Part shown: one piece after another, positions 9,701-18,130 of the stretch
Numbering within the stretch: position 1 is the stretch's first letter
Layout of the letters: each line of letters opens with the position of its first letter
Assembly (NCBI GenBank): GCA_029204045.2
Contig: CM055074.1
Location: forward strand, 13,515,659-13,579,658
Direction of reading: 5' to 3'
From: Tillandsia leiboldiana
Lineage: Eukaryota; Streptophyta; Magnoliopsida; Poales; Bromeliaceae
DNA length: 64,000 nt
Notes under the pieces: generated by a model
Told to the model about the DNA's origin: nothing
Database searches by the model: none
What the model saw: the letters and a program-made list of their open reading frames with translations, nothing else
Translations under genes and position numbers: made by a program

Positions 9701-11820
9701 AGATTTTGAAAACTATTTTTGTCACCGGTCATGTGACGGGAACACCCGCTATCCAGATACCAAGACGAGCTATCATATGCATGCAAGGAAATATTGGAAA
9801 CAAGACAAGGGAAAATTTCACCTTTGCGCACCCAAACCTTTTTGGAATGCGTCTGTAATGGTCGTGAAGTTTTGTGCCTAGGTGAAAGCGTCTTGTTAAA
9901 ACGATTGTTGCTCCTTGATGAAGTCGTCTTGTGCGGTGAACTACCAAGTCTCTTTTCATTTGAAAAGTTTTGCTTTGATTTCCGGAAAGGAGCCTTTTTG
10001 GTAGTTGATGCAAGAGGTGCTTGAGATGAGCATTCGACTCCCGTCTTGCAATATCTTCTTATGTGCCCTGAAACACCACAACGAAAACATACCTTAGATC
10101 TTGACGATCTCAAAGAGGATGAAGTAGGTTTGTTGTCGTTGTTTGTCTTGAATTCCGGTGTCGGAGGAGGAGATACCGACTGAGGCACAAAAACTGTCTC
10201 ACTCGAACTTGGACTGTTCCCAGTTTGAGTGTATCCGAGGCCGAACCTATTTGATTGACCAAGACCAAGAAGTCTATCCAACTTACTCCTTCCTGAAGAG
10301 AATCGCTGTAAGTCATTCTTGAGTTGGAAAATGGTCTTTGTCATTTCCAGGTTATCCTGTCGAGCCTCGTTGTAGAGCTTTGAAAAGTGATTCGCGTTAT
10401 CCACCAGATTTGTATGTTCCTTTTCAAGTTGCTCATTGGACTCTTGAAGGGAAGCATTTTCTTTTATCAGGTTTTCCCTTTCCACTTCAAGAGCGTTTGA
10501 GAGAGAAGTCGCTCTTTTTGCTTCTTCTTCGAGATCATGCAATCTCCCTCTCAAACTCTTGTTTTGCTTAGCCACTTTCTTTGAGTCCCTCAAAAGTCTG
10601 TGGTAGGCTAGAGCAAAATCTTCACCTTCCGAATCATCCGATTCGTTGTCCGTTGCGTTCTTTTCAACAGTGGAGTTGGACAACGACTCAGATGTATTTG
10701 CCATAAAGCACATGAAGGGTGAAGATACGGACGCGTGGAATGCGGTGGAGCTCTTTTCTTCATCACTCGAAGACGACTCATTTGACGTTGAGTTGTCATC
10801 CCAAGTGACGACTTGCATCGCCTTCTTCTTTGCCGGATACTTGTTAGGACACTCCGTTGCAATGTGGCCGTAGCCTCGACATTTGAAGCATTGCAGTTGT
10901 CCTTCTGAACTTTTCTTATCCTTTGAGAAGTTCTCCTGCTTTCTTGACTTGTGACTTGGAGTACCCTTGCCTTTGTTCCACTTTCTGAAGGATGGAGATT
11001 TGCTTGAATTACCCCTTCGAAAGTTGCGGCGAAAATTCCTTGTCAAGAGAGCGAGCTGCTTCTCAAATTCCTCCATAGAAAGGTTCTCGTCATCGTCCGA
11101 GGAGGATGTATCCGCGTCTTCTTCCTTAGTTGTTTTCAACGCATAACCTGAAGACTTAGAAGTGGATGCTTTTCCAGAAGAATTGTTAGTATTAAAAGTC
11201 ATTTCATATGTTTGTAATGAACCAACTAATTCTTCTACACGTATTTCGTCCGGGTGTTTAATAGTTTCAATGGCAGTAACCTTTGGGCGAAATCGTTCAG
11301 GAAGAGTTCTTAAGATTTTTCTTACAATCTTAAATTCTGGAATCTTCTCTCCCAGATTAGCACATGAGTTTACGATGTCTTGCAATCGTGTATAGTAGTC
11401 CGTGAAAGATTCATTTTCTGCCATCAAAATAGAGTCAAACTTGCTCGTAAGCATCTGCAGTTTCTGAATCTTCACGAGGTTAGTTCCCTCATGTGTAACC
11501 TGGAGAACATCCCAGATTTCTTTCGCAGTCTCACATGCCGAGACGCGAGAGAATTCAGTTTGAGATAAGGCATTAAAAATAGCATTAATTCCCTTGCCAT
11601 TGTAAGAGGATAACTCAAACTCTTCCTTGGTCCATTTCGACCTAGGTTTTAAGGTGTGAACATCAGAGATAAGTTCAGTTGGATTAGTCCATCCTGATTC
11701 AATTGAATGCCACACCCTTTCGTCGATGGAAGATAAAAAGGCTTTCATCCGTACTTTCCAGTACGCATAATTTGTTCCATCAAAGAAAGGGGGTCGATTG
11801 ATGTTTCCACCTTCAACCAT
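6703..11820 (-). CDS. gag-pol: Copia A gag-pol polyprotein, intact, 1705 aa
   Basis: This single open frame encodes all proteins for retrotransposition. Gag fills about residues 1-680: the copia gag domain opens the protein (FFDGTNYAYWKVRMKAFL), a CCHC knuckle (CFKCRGYGHIATEC) follows near 320, an acidic and coiled-coil stretch covers about 390-530, and a second knuckle (CFRCGVSGHIRRYC) is near 580. The aspartic protease has WYLDSGCSRHMTG near 685. Integrase has its HHCC finger from WHERLGH (near 812) to CGGCQKGK, and the catalytic triad D near 875, D near 940 and E near 977. Reverse transcriptase has YVDDI near 1388, and RNase H ends the protein with DADWAGS near 1553 and STAEAEY. The ATG lies 34 bases inside the LTR boundary, close to the PBS. 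No stop or frameshift breaks it, so it may be active. Copia H carries a broken homologue. Confidence 0.97.
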   Translation of the reverse strand: MVEGGNINRPPFFDGTNYAYWKVRMKAFLSSIDERVWHSIESGWTNPTELISDVHTLKPRSKWTKEEFELSSYNGKGINAIFNALSQTEFSRVSACETAKEIWDVLQVTHEGTNLVKIQKLQMLTSKFDSILMAENESFTDYYTRLQDIVNSCANLGEKIPEFKIVRKILRTLPERFRPKVTAIETIKHPDEIRVEELVGSLQTYEMTFNTNNSSGKASTSKSSGYALKTTKEEDADTSSSDDDENLSMEEFEKQLALLTRNFRRNFRRGNSSKSPSFRKWNKGKGTPSHKSRKQENFSKDKKSSEGQLQCFKCRGYGHIATECPNKYPAKKKAMQVVTWDDNSTSNESSSSDEEKSSTAFHASVSSPFMCFMANTSESLSNSTVEKNATDNESDDSEGEDFALAYHRLLRDSKKVAKQNKSLRGRLHDLEEEAKRATSLSNALEVERENLIKENASLQESNEQLEKEHTNLVDNANHFSKLYNEARQDNLEMTKTIFQLKNDLQRFSSGRSKLDRLLGLGQSNRFGLGYTQTGNSPSSSETVFVPQSVSPPPTPEFKTNNDNKPTSSSLRSSRSKVCFRCGVSGHIRRYCKTGVECSSQAPLASTTKKAPFRKSKQNFSNEKRLGSSPHKTTSSRSNNRFNKTLSPRHKTSRPLQTHSKKVWVRKGEIFPCLVSNISLHAYDSSSWYLDSGCSRHMTGDKNSFQNLEKISGGHVVFGDGRSSKIVGKGTVAIPDGPILKNVLFVDGLKTNLISISQLCDNGFSVNFSSVECVVTDKDHVFFLKGVRSENNCYVVPNKFSENCNLAALNNETLWHERLGHLNFKELTRISNKDVVKGIPKLLFKQNVVCGGCQKGKQSRTAHKNLNHVGTKRPLELLHMDLMGPTRQPSLGGKWYIFLLVDDFSRFSWVAFLREKADTFDSFHEICHRIMIEKNEKIIRVRSDRGGEFINSKFIDFCTSNGIKHEFSAPYTPQQNGVVERKNRVVQEMARVMLHSRNLPLHFWAEAVNTAVYVINRVYLRPGTLNTPYELWFSRKPDIKYFRIFGSRCYILRDRENLGKFDSRSDEGIFLGYSTNSRAYRVFNIESKTIVESINVKVDEASLFESEKSTLDISLDDDSPASASSHNNTSNINDASNGSSSLSNVQESSRVPPSTPFQQTLRISKDHPESNIIGDPQEGVRTRRQLVCGLACYVSLIEPKTIDEALQDDYWIKAMQEELHQFERNKVWELTKPPKQHNVIGTKWIFKNKKDEDGTIIRNKARLVAQGYSQVEGIDFDETFAPVARLESIRILFAIACHFKIKLFQMDVKSAFLNGFLNEEVYVAQPKGFVDHKQPNHVFRLKKALYGLKQAPRAWYERLTKHLLEKGYTRGGADRTLFVKHYQNNFIVAQIYVDDIVFGATKDNDASKFAETMESEFEMSMMGELSYFLGLQIKQNDEGIHLSQSKYALELVKKFDLENCKDFPTPMGTSHKGLGSESHSENVDEKLYRSMIGSLLYLTASRPDISFSVGICARYQSAPKEVHLKAVKRIIRYIKGSINFGIWYPMGTSLDIVGYSDADWAGSVDDRKSTSGACFYLGHCLVAWHSKKQNCIALSTAEAEYISAGSCSTQLIWMKSVLSDFRISASSVTILCDNTSAINISKNPVLHSRTKHIQLRYHFLRELVESNTLQLSYISTEDQLADILTKPLDQKRFIHLRKAIGMLSLK

Positions 11821-11840
11821 TGTTCACAACCCTATTCCCT

Positions 11841-11851
11841 CTCTGATACCA
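11841..11851 (-). other. Primer-binding site of copia A (tRNA-iMet)
   Basis: Minus strand TGGTATCAGAG, two bases inside the 5' LTR end. This matches the 3' end complement of plant initiator Met tRNA. Confidence 0.92.
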
Positions 11852-11853
11852 CT

Positions 11854-13131
11854 TGTTGGGTCGTATATAATACGGATCTAAATAGGGGTAGAAACACCTA
11901 GAGGGGGGTGAATAGGTGTAAACGTATAAACACTCAAAAAATCGTTGCGATAAAAACCCAATGCGGAAATGAAAATAACTCGCAAGATTTTTACGTGGAA
12001 AACTCCATCACCGGAGTAAAAAACCACGGGACCGATAACACGGCAGAAATCCACTAGAATTAAAACACGTACAAGGTGATTTACCGTACACACTTACGAC
12101 TCAACCTTTTCCATACGCTCCTAGAGGATCTTCTCCGCTCGCTCCAGACGCTTCTCGAATCCACGATCTGCGCCCAACGCCGAATCCACGGCGTCCAACG
12201 TCGAATCCACGACGTCCGACCGAATCCACGGTCTTCACCCAATAGCACCGTTCGAATCCACGAACGTGCCTCGCTCCGAATCCACGAGAGCGAATGAACC
12301 TTGAATCCACAAGGACACGCGAATCCACGCGCCGATTTTTGGGGTAAATCGTTGTTTTTGGGTGGTGATGATCCGCCGAATACTTAGATCAAAGATAGAT
12401 CGGAAATACCATCTAAGTATTCATTAGTTTGATTCAACTCAAGATGTGAGTATGAAAACCTAGAATCAAACTAATCAATATAGATGAAGAAACATAGAGT
12501 ATTCTCTAATGATTTCCTTTCTTCTCTATATGTGGATCTATAGCCGTATATGATGATACATGAAAATGACGGCTATGTGGATTGACCCTAGAAAGAAAGA
12601 CATAGGGTCTATTTATAGGTTAGAAACCCTAGGAAGGAGATAAGAATCAAAAACCTGCCATTTCTGGATTTTTACGGACGGCGATCCGGATCGTGATAAC
12701 TAGGATCCGGATCGTCATAACAAAACAGCCAATTCCAGAAAAACGAAGGTTCGGGATCCGGATCATGTGACTACGATCCGGATCGTTCATACAGTTCACC
12801 AAACATCAACGTTCGGGATCCGGATCAAGAGACTACGATCCGGATTGCGACGATGTATGAACGAACCACCTTCGGGATCCGGATCGAACAACCTGATCCG
12901 GATCCTGAACATGTCCCAAGTCCAGTTTTTGATTTTTATGCAATGAAAGATTCTTCCAAGTGTTTCTACACTACAAGAAGTATTCGGATCACACAAATTC
13001 TTTAGTAAAACATACCTGATCCTTTTGAATTCTTCTTTCTTGAGATTGAGTTAAAAGATTCAACTTTCTTCACCTTCAATCTTCAGGACTTGAAACTTTC
13101 ACGAAACTACGCCAACTCAAATTCCGTAACA
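11854..13131 (-). repeat. 5' LTR of copia A
   Basis: 1278 bp, ends TGTTACGG...CCCAACA in element sense. It carries the same parts as the 3' LTR: palindromes at 12683-12904, a TATA box at about 12609-12618, long-stem hairpins at 12378-12422 and 12423-12475, and the fixed-loop hairpin array at 12155-12331. A few substitutions separate the two LTRs (for example at 2356/11888). Confidence 0.95.
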
Positions 13132-13136
13132 GGGGC
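13132..13136. repeat. Target site duplication of copia A, right copy (GGGGC)
   Basis: Matches 2318-2322. Confidence 0.9.
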
Positions 13137-14160
13137 GATGATGAGACATAAAAAAAAAGAGAACAAAAAAATCTAAAGGTCTGGAACAATTGATTTCTGA
13201 ATTGACCCTGTTTATGCATGGAGTGGTGGCTATATTTAATGGCTTTAGTTGGTAAACCACTGGTTGGGCAGTGTTGATACATGGATAAAAAACTGATTAC
13301 CTTACATGGTTTACTTTCAACTGTTCTTATCTCATCAATCAACTTACATTGTTTGGTACTTGCTTCGAAAAGAATGTGTAATTGGAGACTCGGACTTCGC
13401 AATAAGCTTAGACAAGCAGTTGGTAATTGTAAAATGATGTTAAATAAGAGGGAGCAATGTTTGGAAAATGATGTTAAATGAGAGAGCAATGTTTGCTCTG
13501 GTTTTCTACTACTCTTTGTGGTTCCGGAGTACACTTATTTGAGCCCCCCCTTTTTTCTTAATTATTTTTACTTCGCTTTTCCAAACCGTTATAGATTGAG
13601 TGTATATTCTTAATTTAAAAACTCTACTGATTCCAAAAAAAAATTCCCCTCTATTTAATAATGTTGTTTGCCCTTCGTGCAAAAGTACATGGTTAATCTA
13701 ATTATTCTTGATATCTACTATTTCCTTCTATTAACTTTTATTTATTATGTTAGGTGATTTCAACTTACTTTGATTTCATTCCGCTTTTATAGTCTGTTCT
13801 TTCAACTTTCGCTTTTTTTCCCCTGTGTTCTCTGTTTAATTAATTTATGATGTGTAATTTAATTTATGTGAATGGTATAATTTTCAAGCTTACTTTCATT
13901 TATTATGTTCGGTGATTTAAACTTACTTTCATTAATCCCTGTTTTTGTGGGAGGCGATGATGACATGTAAAGAAAGGAGAAAAAAGAAACCTAAAGTTGT
14001 GAAACGGTTCATTTCTGAGCTGGTCCTGTTCATGCATCAAAGGGTAGCTACAGTTAATGGGTTTAGTTGGTAAAGTGATGGTGGGACGGTGTTGATACAT
14101 GAATAGAAAACTAACTATTTTAAAGGGTTTACTTCCCCTTGAATAAATAGAATGCCAAAT
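13132..14160. repeat. Tandem repeat units of the Helitron body, right of copia A
   Basis: Two related units start with a GGCGATGATGA motif at 13135 and about 13954. Each continues with an A-rich segment, a TTTCTGA motif, a GGTTTAGTTGGTAAA-like motif and TTGATACATG. The first unit is the continuation of the one cut by copia A at 2322, giving an original unit of roughly 0.85 kb. A 30-base direct duplication around GGAAAATGATGTTAAAT lies at about 13429-13489. Confidence 0.65.
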
Positions 14161-14309
14161 TTACATCTCATTTCTGAATGTGAGAGTATGATTTCTTAAT
14201 TAGAAAATGTGGGAGATAGAACTTACTAATTAGAAAATGCATTGAGGAAATTAAAGAAGTTAAATTGTCAAATACACGGAATGATCATAATAAACATGTT
14301 TACTCTATC

Positions 14310-14883
14310 GCGTCTACTTCAGCTGCCGCAGCTGCAGCCACTGCTGTGGCTGGTCGAGCTGAACATCAAATTTCTGCCGGCAATGCTAATAAGGTAGTTT
14401 AAGATTTAATCATTTCTTAAATTCTTTCTTTTTTTCCTCTTACTTCTCTTTCAGTGATCTTTTTCTTAACAACCACCACCATTATATGCAGAAACAAGTA
14501 GCTGTTCCCATCACTGGAGTAGCAGGAAAGCATGCTGCAAAAACACCCAAGAAACCTGCAATTAAGTCCGAACACGAGAATGTCATTTAGATCAGTAGCG
14601 ATTCAGGTAAGAGTACTACACAAGTGTCTGCAAGTAGCAGCAATTTTCGTGGCGGGAAACCATCAAGAAAGGAAGTTGACACTCTTACCTCAGTGCTTAC
14701 AGCTCGAAGCAAGGTGTTTGATCAATTAGAACTTCACCTATCTTCTATGAATTGTTTATATTTTGTGAGTTCTTAATGTGACGCTGTTTACTTCCCTTTT
14801 CTTTAGATTGCTTGTGGAGTTATCGAGAGACCAAAAGAACTGGCCCTGAATATGATCATATATTGTCCATCCATGTCCAAAGG
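14310..14883 (+). pseudogene. Cyclin B N-terminal exons, captured gene fragment
   Basis: Three exon-like segments with splice signals resemble the N-terminal part of plant B-type cyclins. Segment A (about 14310-14393, then GTAGTTT) encodes an Ala-rich stretch. Segment B (14492-14713, after TATATGCAG) encodes a basic region, then an ISSDS motif, then the hallmark DTLTSVLTARSK, and ends at GTGTTTG. Segment C (14807 to about 14883, after TTCTTTAG) encodes IACGVIERPKELA and is then lost. B-type cyclins activate CDKs at mitosis, but this fragment has no cyclin box. A TAG interrupts segment B just before ISSDS, where the family normally has Glu. The intact phases and introns show it came from genomic DNA, as Helitron capture does, not from a reverse transcript. 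Confidence 0.75.
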
Positions 14884-15563
14884 TTCGTACTCGCCTTAGA
14901 TACCTACACGTGTTCTTCATGAGTATTTTGAATTTTTTTTTCCCTTTGCTCCATGTTTCCTAATGTTGTTGTTCTATTATCTTTTAGGTCTCTAATTAAA
15001 CCAATTGGTGAAGTTGCTTTGTTCCCCTTATTCATTTAAATAAATGAAAAAGCAATGCCGTGAAGAGACACATGTGGTTATGAGGAAGTGTAGGATTCCC
15101 ATACCTTTTCGGCATCCCTATTTTACTAGAGAACCTTGAATGCTTGCTCCTTCTCACATATGCACTTTGCTACAGACCCTTTAATACTTGCGGTACTTTT
15201 GCAATGGTTGGTACTTATCTTCTTTTGTTTGTTGCCTTTCTTTGTTTCTTTTCACACCTCTGGTTTGGTATGGAAATTTTGATTCACATTTTTATTTCTA
15301 CATACATGCAAACAAATGTTGATTCCCTTCTTTTGTACTGCCTTGGAAATCTCTCATTGTTAGCTAACTTGATTTCTTCGCTCCCCAAATCTGCTACTCT
15401 TGATTGGTTTGAACTCTTCTAGAATTTGTACGTTCTTTTTTAAATTAATTTAAATTCTATTTTCGGTGTTCAATGTTTTTTGATGTTAAGGTTTCGTCAA
15501 AATTGTATGCTACTCCATAATCATATTATTTTGAGTGAAAGCAAATTGTATCCTTTTTGATTC
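14884..15563. other. AT-rich Helitron body without recognisable genes
   Basis: Pyrimidine-rich, intron-like sequence. An open frame at 15144-15422 is hydrophobic by T-richness and I do not support it as a gene. No further cyclin exon was found. Confidence 0.5.
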
Positions 15564-16455
15564 GATGCTTTTTGATCCTGTAATGCAGAATCAAATGTGG
15601 ATTCCAGCGGCTTGGTGGAGACTCGGTGGAGAGCCGCATGGTGGACGAGCCGACTTCAGCGACAACGTGAAAGGAACTTCGGCGACGACTCGGTTGCTTA
15701 ATTAATTAAATACATATGTCAAGAAATCCCTTTATTATATGTAACCCAATTTGAACTCCTCAGAGTGAGCAATGTAATTTGAAGTATAAACATAGTATAC
15801 AATTCGTATTCAAACGATAGTTGTAAGTTATTCGTTTAGTTTAAACAGTTCCCTTCTCTATTCATGTTATTCTAAAATCTGAGATTACATTGAAATTGCT
15901 TTCCATTTAAATTCCATTCTTTTGCTGTTTATGTTTTGCATTGTGTTCATTCTTAAGAATCTGATTTCTAGCTGATTGGATGCTTTTTGATCCTGTAATG
16001 CAGAATCAAATGTGGGTTCCAGTGGCTTGGTGGAGACTCGGTGGACACCCGCATAGTGGACAAGGCGACTTCGCGGACGACGTGAAGACAACTTCTGCGA
16101 CGACTCGGTTCCAGCGGCTTGGCGGCTTCTCCTAGCATACCTCTAATTAAATATGGCAACAGTCGTTGGTTGTTTAATAAATTAAATATGTATGTCAAGA
16201 AATCCTTTTATTATATGTAACCCAGTTTGAACTCTTCAAAGTGAGCAATGTAATTTGAAGTATAAACATAGTATATAATTCGTACTCAAACGATAGTTGT
16301 AAGTTATTCGTTGACTTTAAACAGTTCAGTTCTGTATTCATGTTATTCTAAAATCTGAGATGCATTACATTGAGATTGCTTCCCATTTAACTTCCATTTT
16401 TGTGCTGTTTATGTTTTGGATTGTCTTCATTCTTAAGAATCTGATTTCTGGCTGG
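15564..16455. repeat. Tandem duplication, units of about 415 and 477 bp
   Basis: GATGCTTTTTGATCCTGTAA opens both units, at 15564 and 15979. Each continues with a G-rich segment (GGCTTGGTGGAGACTCGGTGG), an AT-rich middle and a CTGATTTCT end. The second unit is longer because of extra sequence at about 16108-16170. This ordered pair lies within 0.4 kb of the Helitron 3' end. Confidence 0.8.
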
Positions 16456-16801
16456 ATTAGACATAACATGCAGTTACATACTTCTGGTTAAATTTCATCT
16501 CTCTTGCTTTCATGTTGTGGACTCTAATGAATTCAAAATTTGTTTAGATCATGCAATGGATTGCTAGACATAGTGCAGGTAACGGTTTTGTTTATAGTTA
16601 AAAAAGGTAGAACTCCTGTATAAAAAAACAAAAGGAAATGTATTCTTCCATCATCCTTGATATTTTCAAACAAAAAATTTTGAATATACGATATGCAGAG
16701 GGTTTCGTTCAACTTTAATTATTGAAGGTTAATAATTATGTTCATTCCCGTTTAGTTCCTTATTATGAAATAAAAAAAAAATATTTATTGAAAAAAATAT
16801 A
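16456..16801. other. AT-rich Helitron 3' region
   Basis: No gene or repeat recognised. It leads directly into the terminal hairpin. Confidence 0.5.
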
Positions 16802-16830
16802 CCCGCGGCGCAGCGCGGGCACTTCACTAG
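16802..16830 (+). other. Helitron 3' terminus: hairpin plus CTAG
   Basis: CCCGCG (16802-16807) pairs with CGCGGG (16814-16819) over a six-base loop. After 11 bases the element ends in CTAG and the next host base is T. Spacing and terminal bases fit the plant Helitron consensus. Confidence 0.8.
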
Positions 16831-18130
16831 TATTAATAATGATCTAAATAGGGGAAAAAAATACCTAGAGGGGGGTGAATAGGTGTAAACGTTTAAACAC
16901 TCAAAAATCGTTGCGCAATAAAACCCAATGCGAAAATAAAAAATAACACGCAAGATTTTTACGTGGAAAACTCCAAACCGGAGTAAAAAACCACGGGACC
17001 GATAACACGGTGAAATCCACTAGAATTATAACACGTACAAAGGTGATATACCGTACTCACAGACGACTCAACCTTTTTCCATACGCTCCTAGTTGATCTT
17101 CTCCGCTCGCTCCGCAACGCTTCTCGAATCCACGATCTGCGTCCAATGCCGAATCCACGACGTCTGACCGAATCCACGGTCTTCACCAAGTAGCACGTCT
17201 CGAATCCACGAACGTACCTCGCTCCGAATCCACGAGAGCGGTAGCACCTTGAATCCACAAGGCCACGCGAGTCCACGCGCCGATTTTGGGAAAATCGTTG
17301 TTTTTGAGTGGTGATGATCCGCCGAATACTTAGATTAGAAATAGATCGAAAATACCATCTAAGTATTCATTAATTTGATTCTACTCAAAATCTGAGTGAG
17401 AAAACCTAGAATCAAATTAATCAATATAGATGAAGAAACATAGAATTAAATCTATTAATTTCCTTTCTTCTCTATATGTGGATTTTTCTTTTTATGGCCG
17501 TATTTTGATTTATTCGGCTTTACCTAGAAAATGAATTATAGGGTCTATTTATAGGTTAGAAACTATTGGAAGAGGATAAGAATCAAAAACTAACCTTTTC
17601 TGGAATTTTACAGGACGACGATCCGGATCCGATTTACGGCGATCCGGACTGTCGTAACGAAACAGCCAATTTCCAGAAAAACAAAGGTTCGGGATCCGGA
17701 TTGAAATGCCTGATCCGGACTGTTCATACTTTTCAGTAAAAACCATTATTCGGGATCCGGATTGAAATGCCTGATCCGGACTGTTCATACTTTTCAGCAA
17801 AAACCAATGTTCGGGATCCGGATCAGAAATGGCTTGGATCCGGATTGGATTTGCGTATGAATCAACACCCTTCGGGATCCGGATTGAAATGCCTGATCCG
17901 GATCCTGAACATGTCCCATGTCCGGTTTTTGATTTTTATGCAATTAAAAATTCATCCAAGTGTTTCTACACTATAAGAAGTATTCGGATCACCAAAAATA
18001 ATTAGTTAAACATACCTGATCCTTTTGAATTCTTCTTTCTTGAGATTGAGTTATATGATCCAAACTTCTTCATCTTCAATCTTCAAGATTTAATACTTTC
18101 ACGAAATGCGCCAAAACAAATTCCTTAACA
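16831..18130 (-). repeat. Copia LTR J (solo LTR, end cut by the Helitron)
   Basis: Homologous over its whole length to the copia A LTR, on the minus strand, but older: the hairpin array is partly mutated (17125-17280). The palindromes at about 17620-17905 often read GATCCGGACT instead of GATCCGGATC. The TATA box is at about 17544-17553. The long-stem hairpin (17369-17381 with 17409-17421) is still perfectly paired. The inner end is CCTTAACA at 18130. The other end lacks the last dozen bases; what remains (TATTAATAATGATCTAAAT) aligns to the LTR and abuts the Helitron CTAG. No PBS, gag or pol adjoins it. Confidence 0.8.

Larger units (their letters stand above)
2323..13131 (-). mobile_element. 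Copia A: complete Sirevirus-like Ty1/copia retrotransposon
   Basis: This is a full-length element on the minus strand: 5' LTR 11854-13131, PBS 11841-11851, one 1705-codon gag-pol (11820-6703), about 3.1 kb of post-pol sequence, a polypurine tract and the 3' LTR 2323-3593. A 5-bp GGGGC duplication flanks it. The two LTRs differ by only a few substitutions plus several one-base homopolymer differences, so the insertion is recent. A large gag with zinc knuckles, duplicated polypurine-like tracts and CCGG-centred palindromes in U3 are features reported for Sireviruses. Two decayed or partial relatives (H and I) and one LTR (J) of the same family lie in the window. Confidence 0.95.
1..16830 (+). 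mobile_element. Putative Helitron (3' end certain, 5' end not seen), split by copia A
   Basis: The right boundary has the plant Helitron 3' signature: a GC hairpin (CCCGCG at 16802-16807 pairing with CGCGGG at 16814-16819), an 11-base gap, the terminal CTAG at 16827-16830 and a T just after it. The sequence after it aligns with the end of a copia LTR, which places the insertion inside LTR J. No RepHel (Rep/helicase) coding sequence is visible, so the element is probably non-autonomous and may act as a gene-fragment carrier. Repeat units on both sides of copia A (1901-2322 and 13132-14160) match each other, so at least 1901-16830 was one block before copia A inserted. Whether positions 1-1900 belong to the same Helitron is inference; no convincing 5' TC terminus was found. 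Confidence 0.5.

Noticed and set aside
11841..11851. tRNA genes at TGGTATCAGAG sites
   Set aside because: These are 11-base primer-binding sites next to LTRs. No cloverleaf is present around any of them.
15144..15422. 92-codon hydrophobic ORF
   Set aside because: Its hydrophobicity comes from T-rich DNA; no start context, homology or repeat elsewhere supports it.
16833..16837. TTAAT as target duplication of LTR J with 18131-18135
   Set aside because: The left TTAAT is better explained as part of the LTR end itself, left after the Helitron insertion. The true left duplication should be beyond the Helitron.
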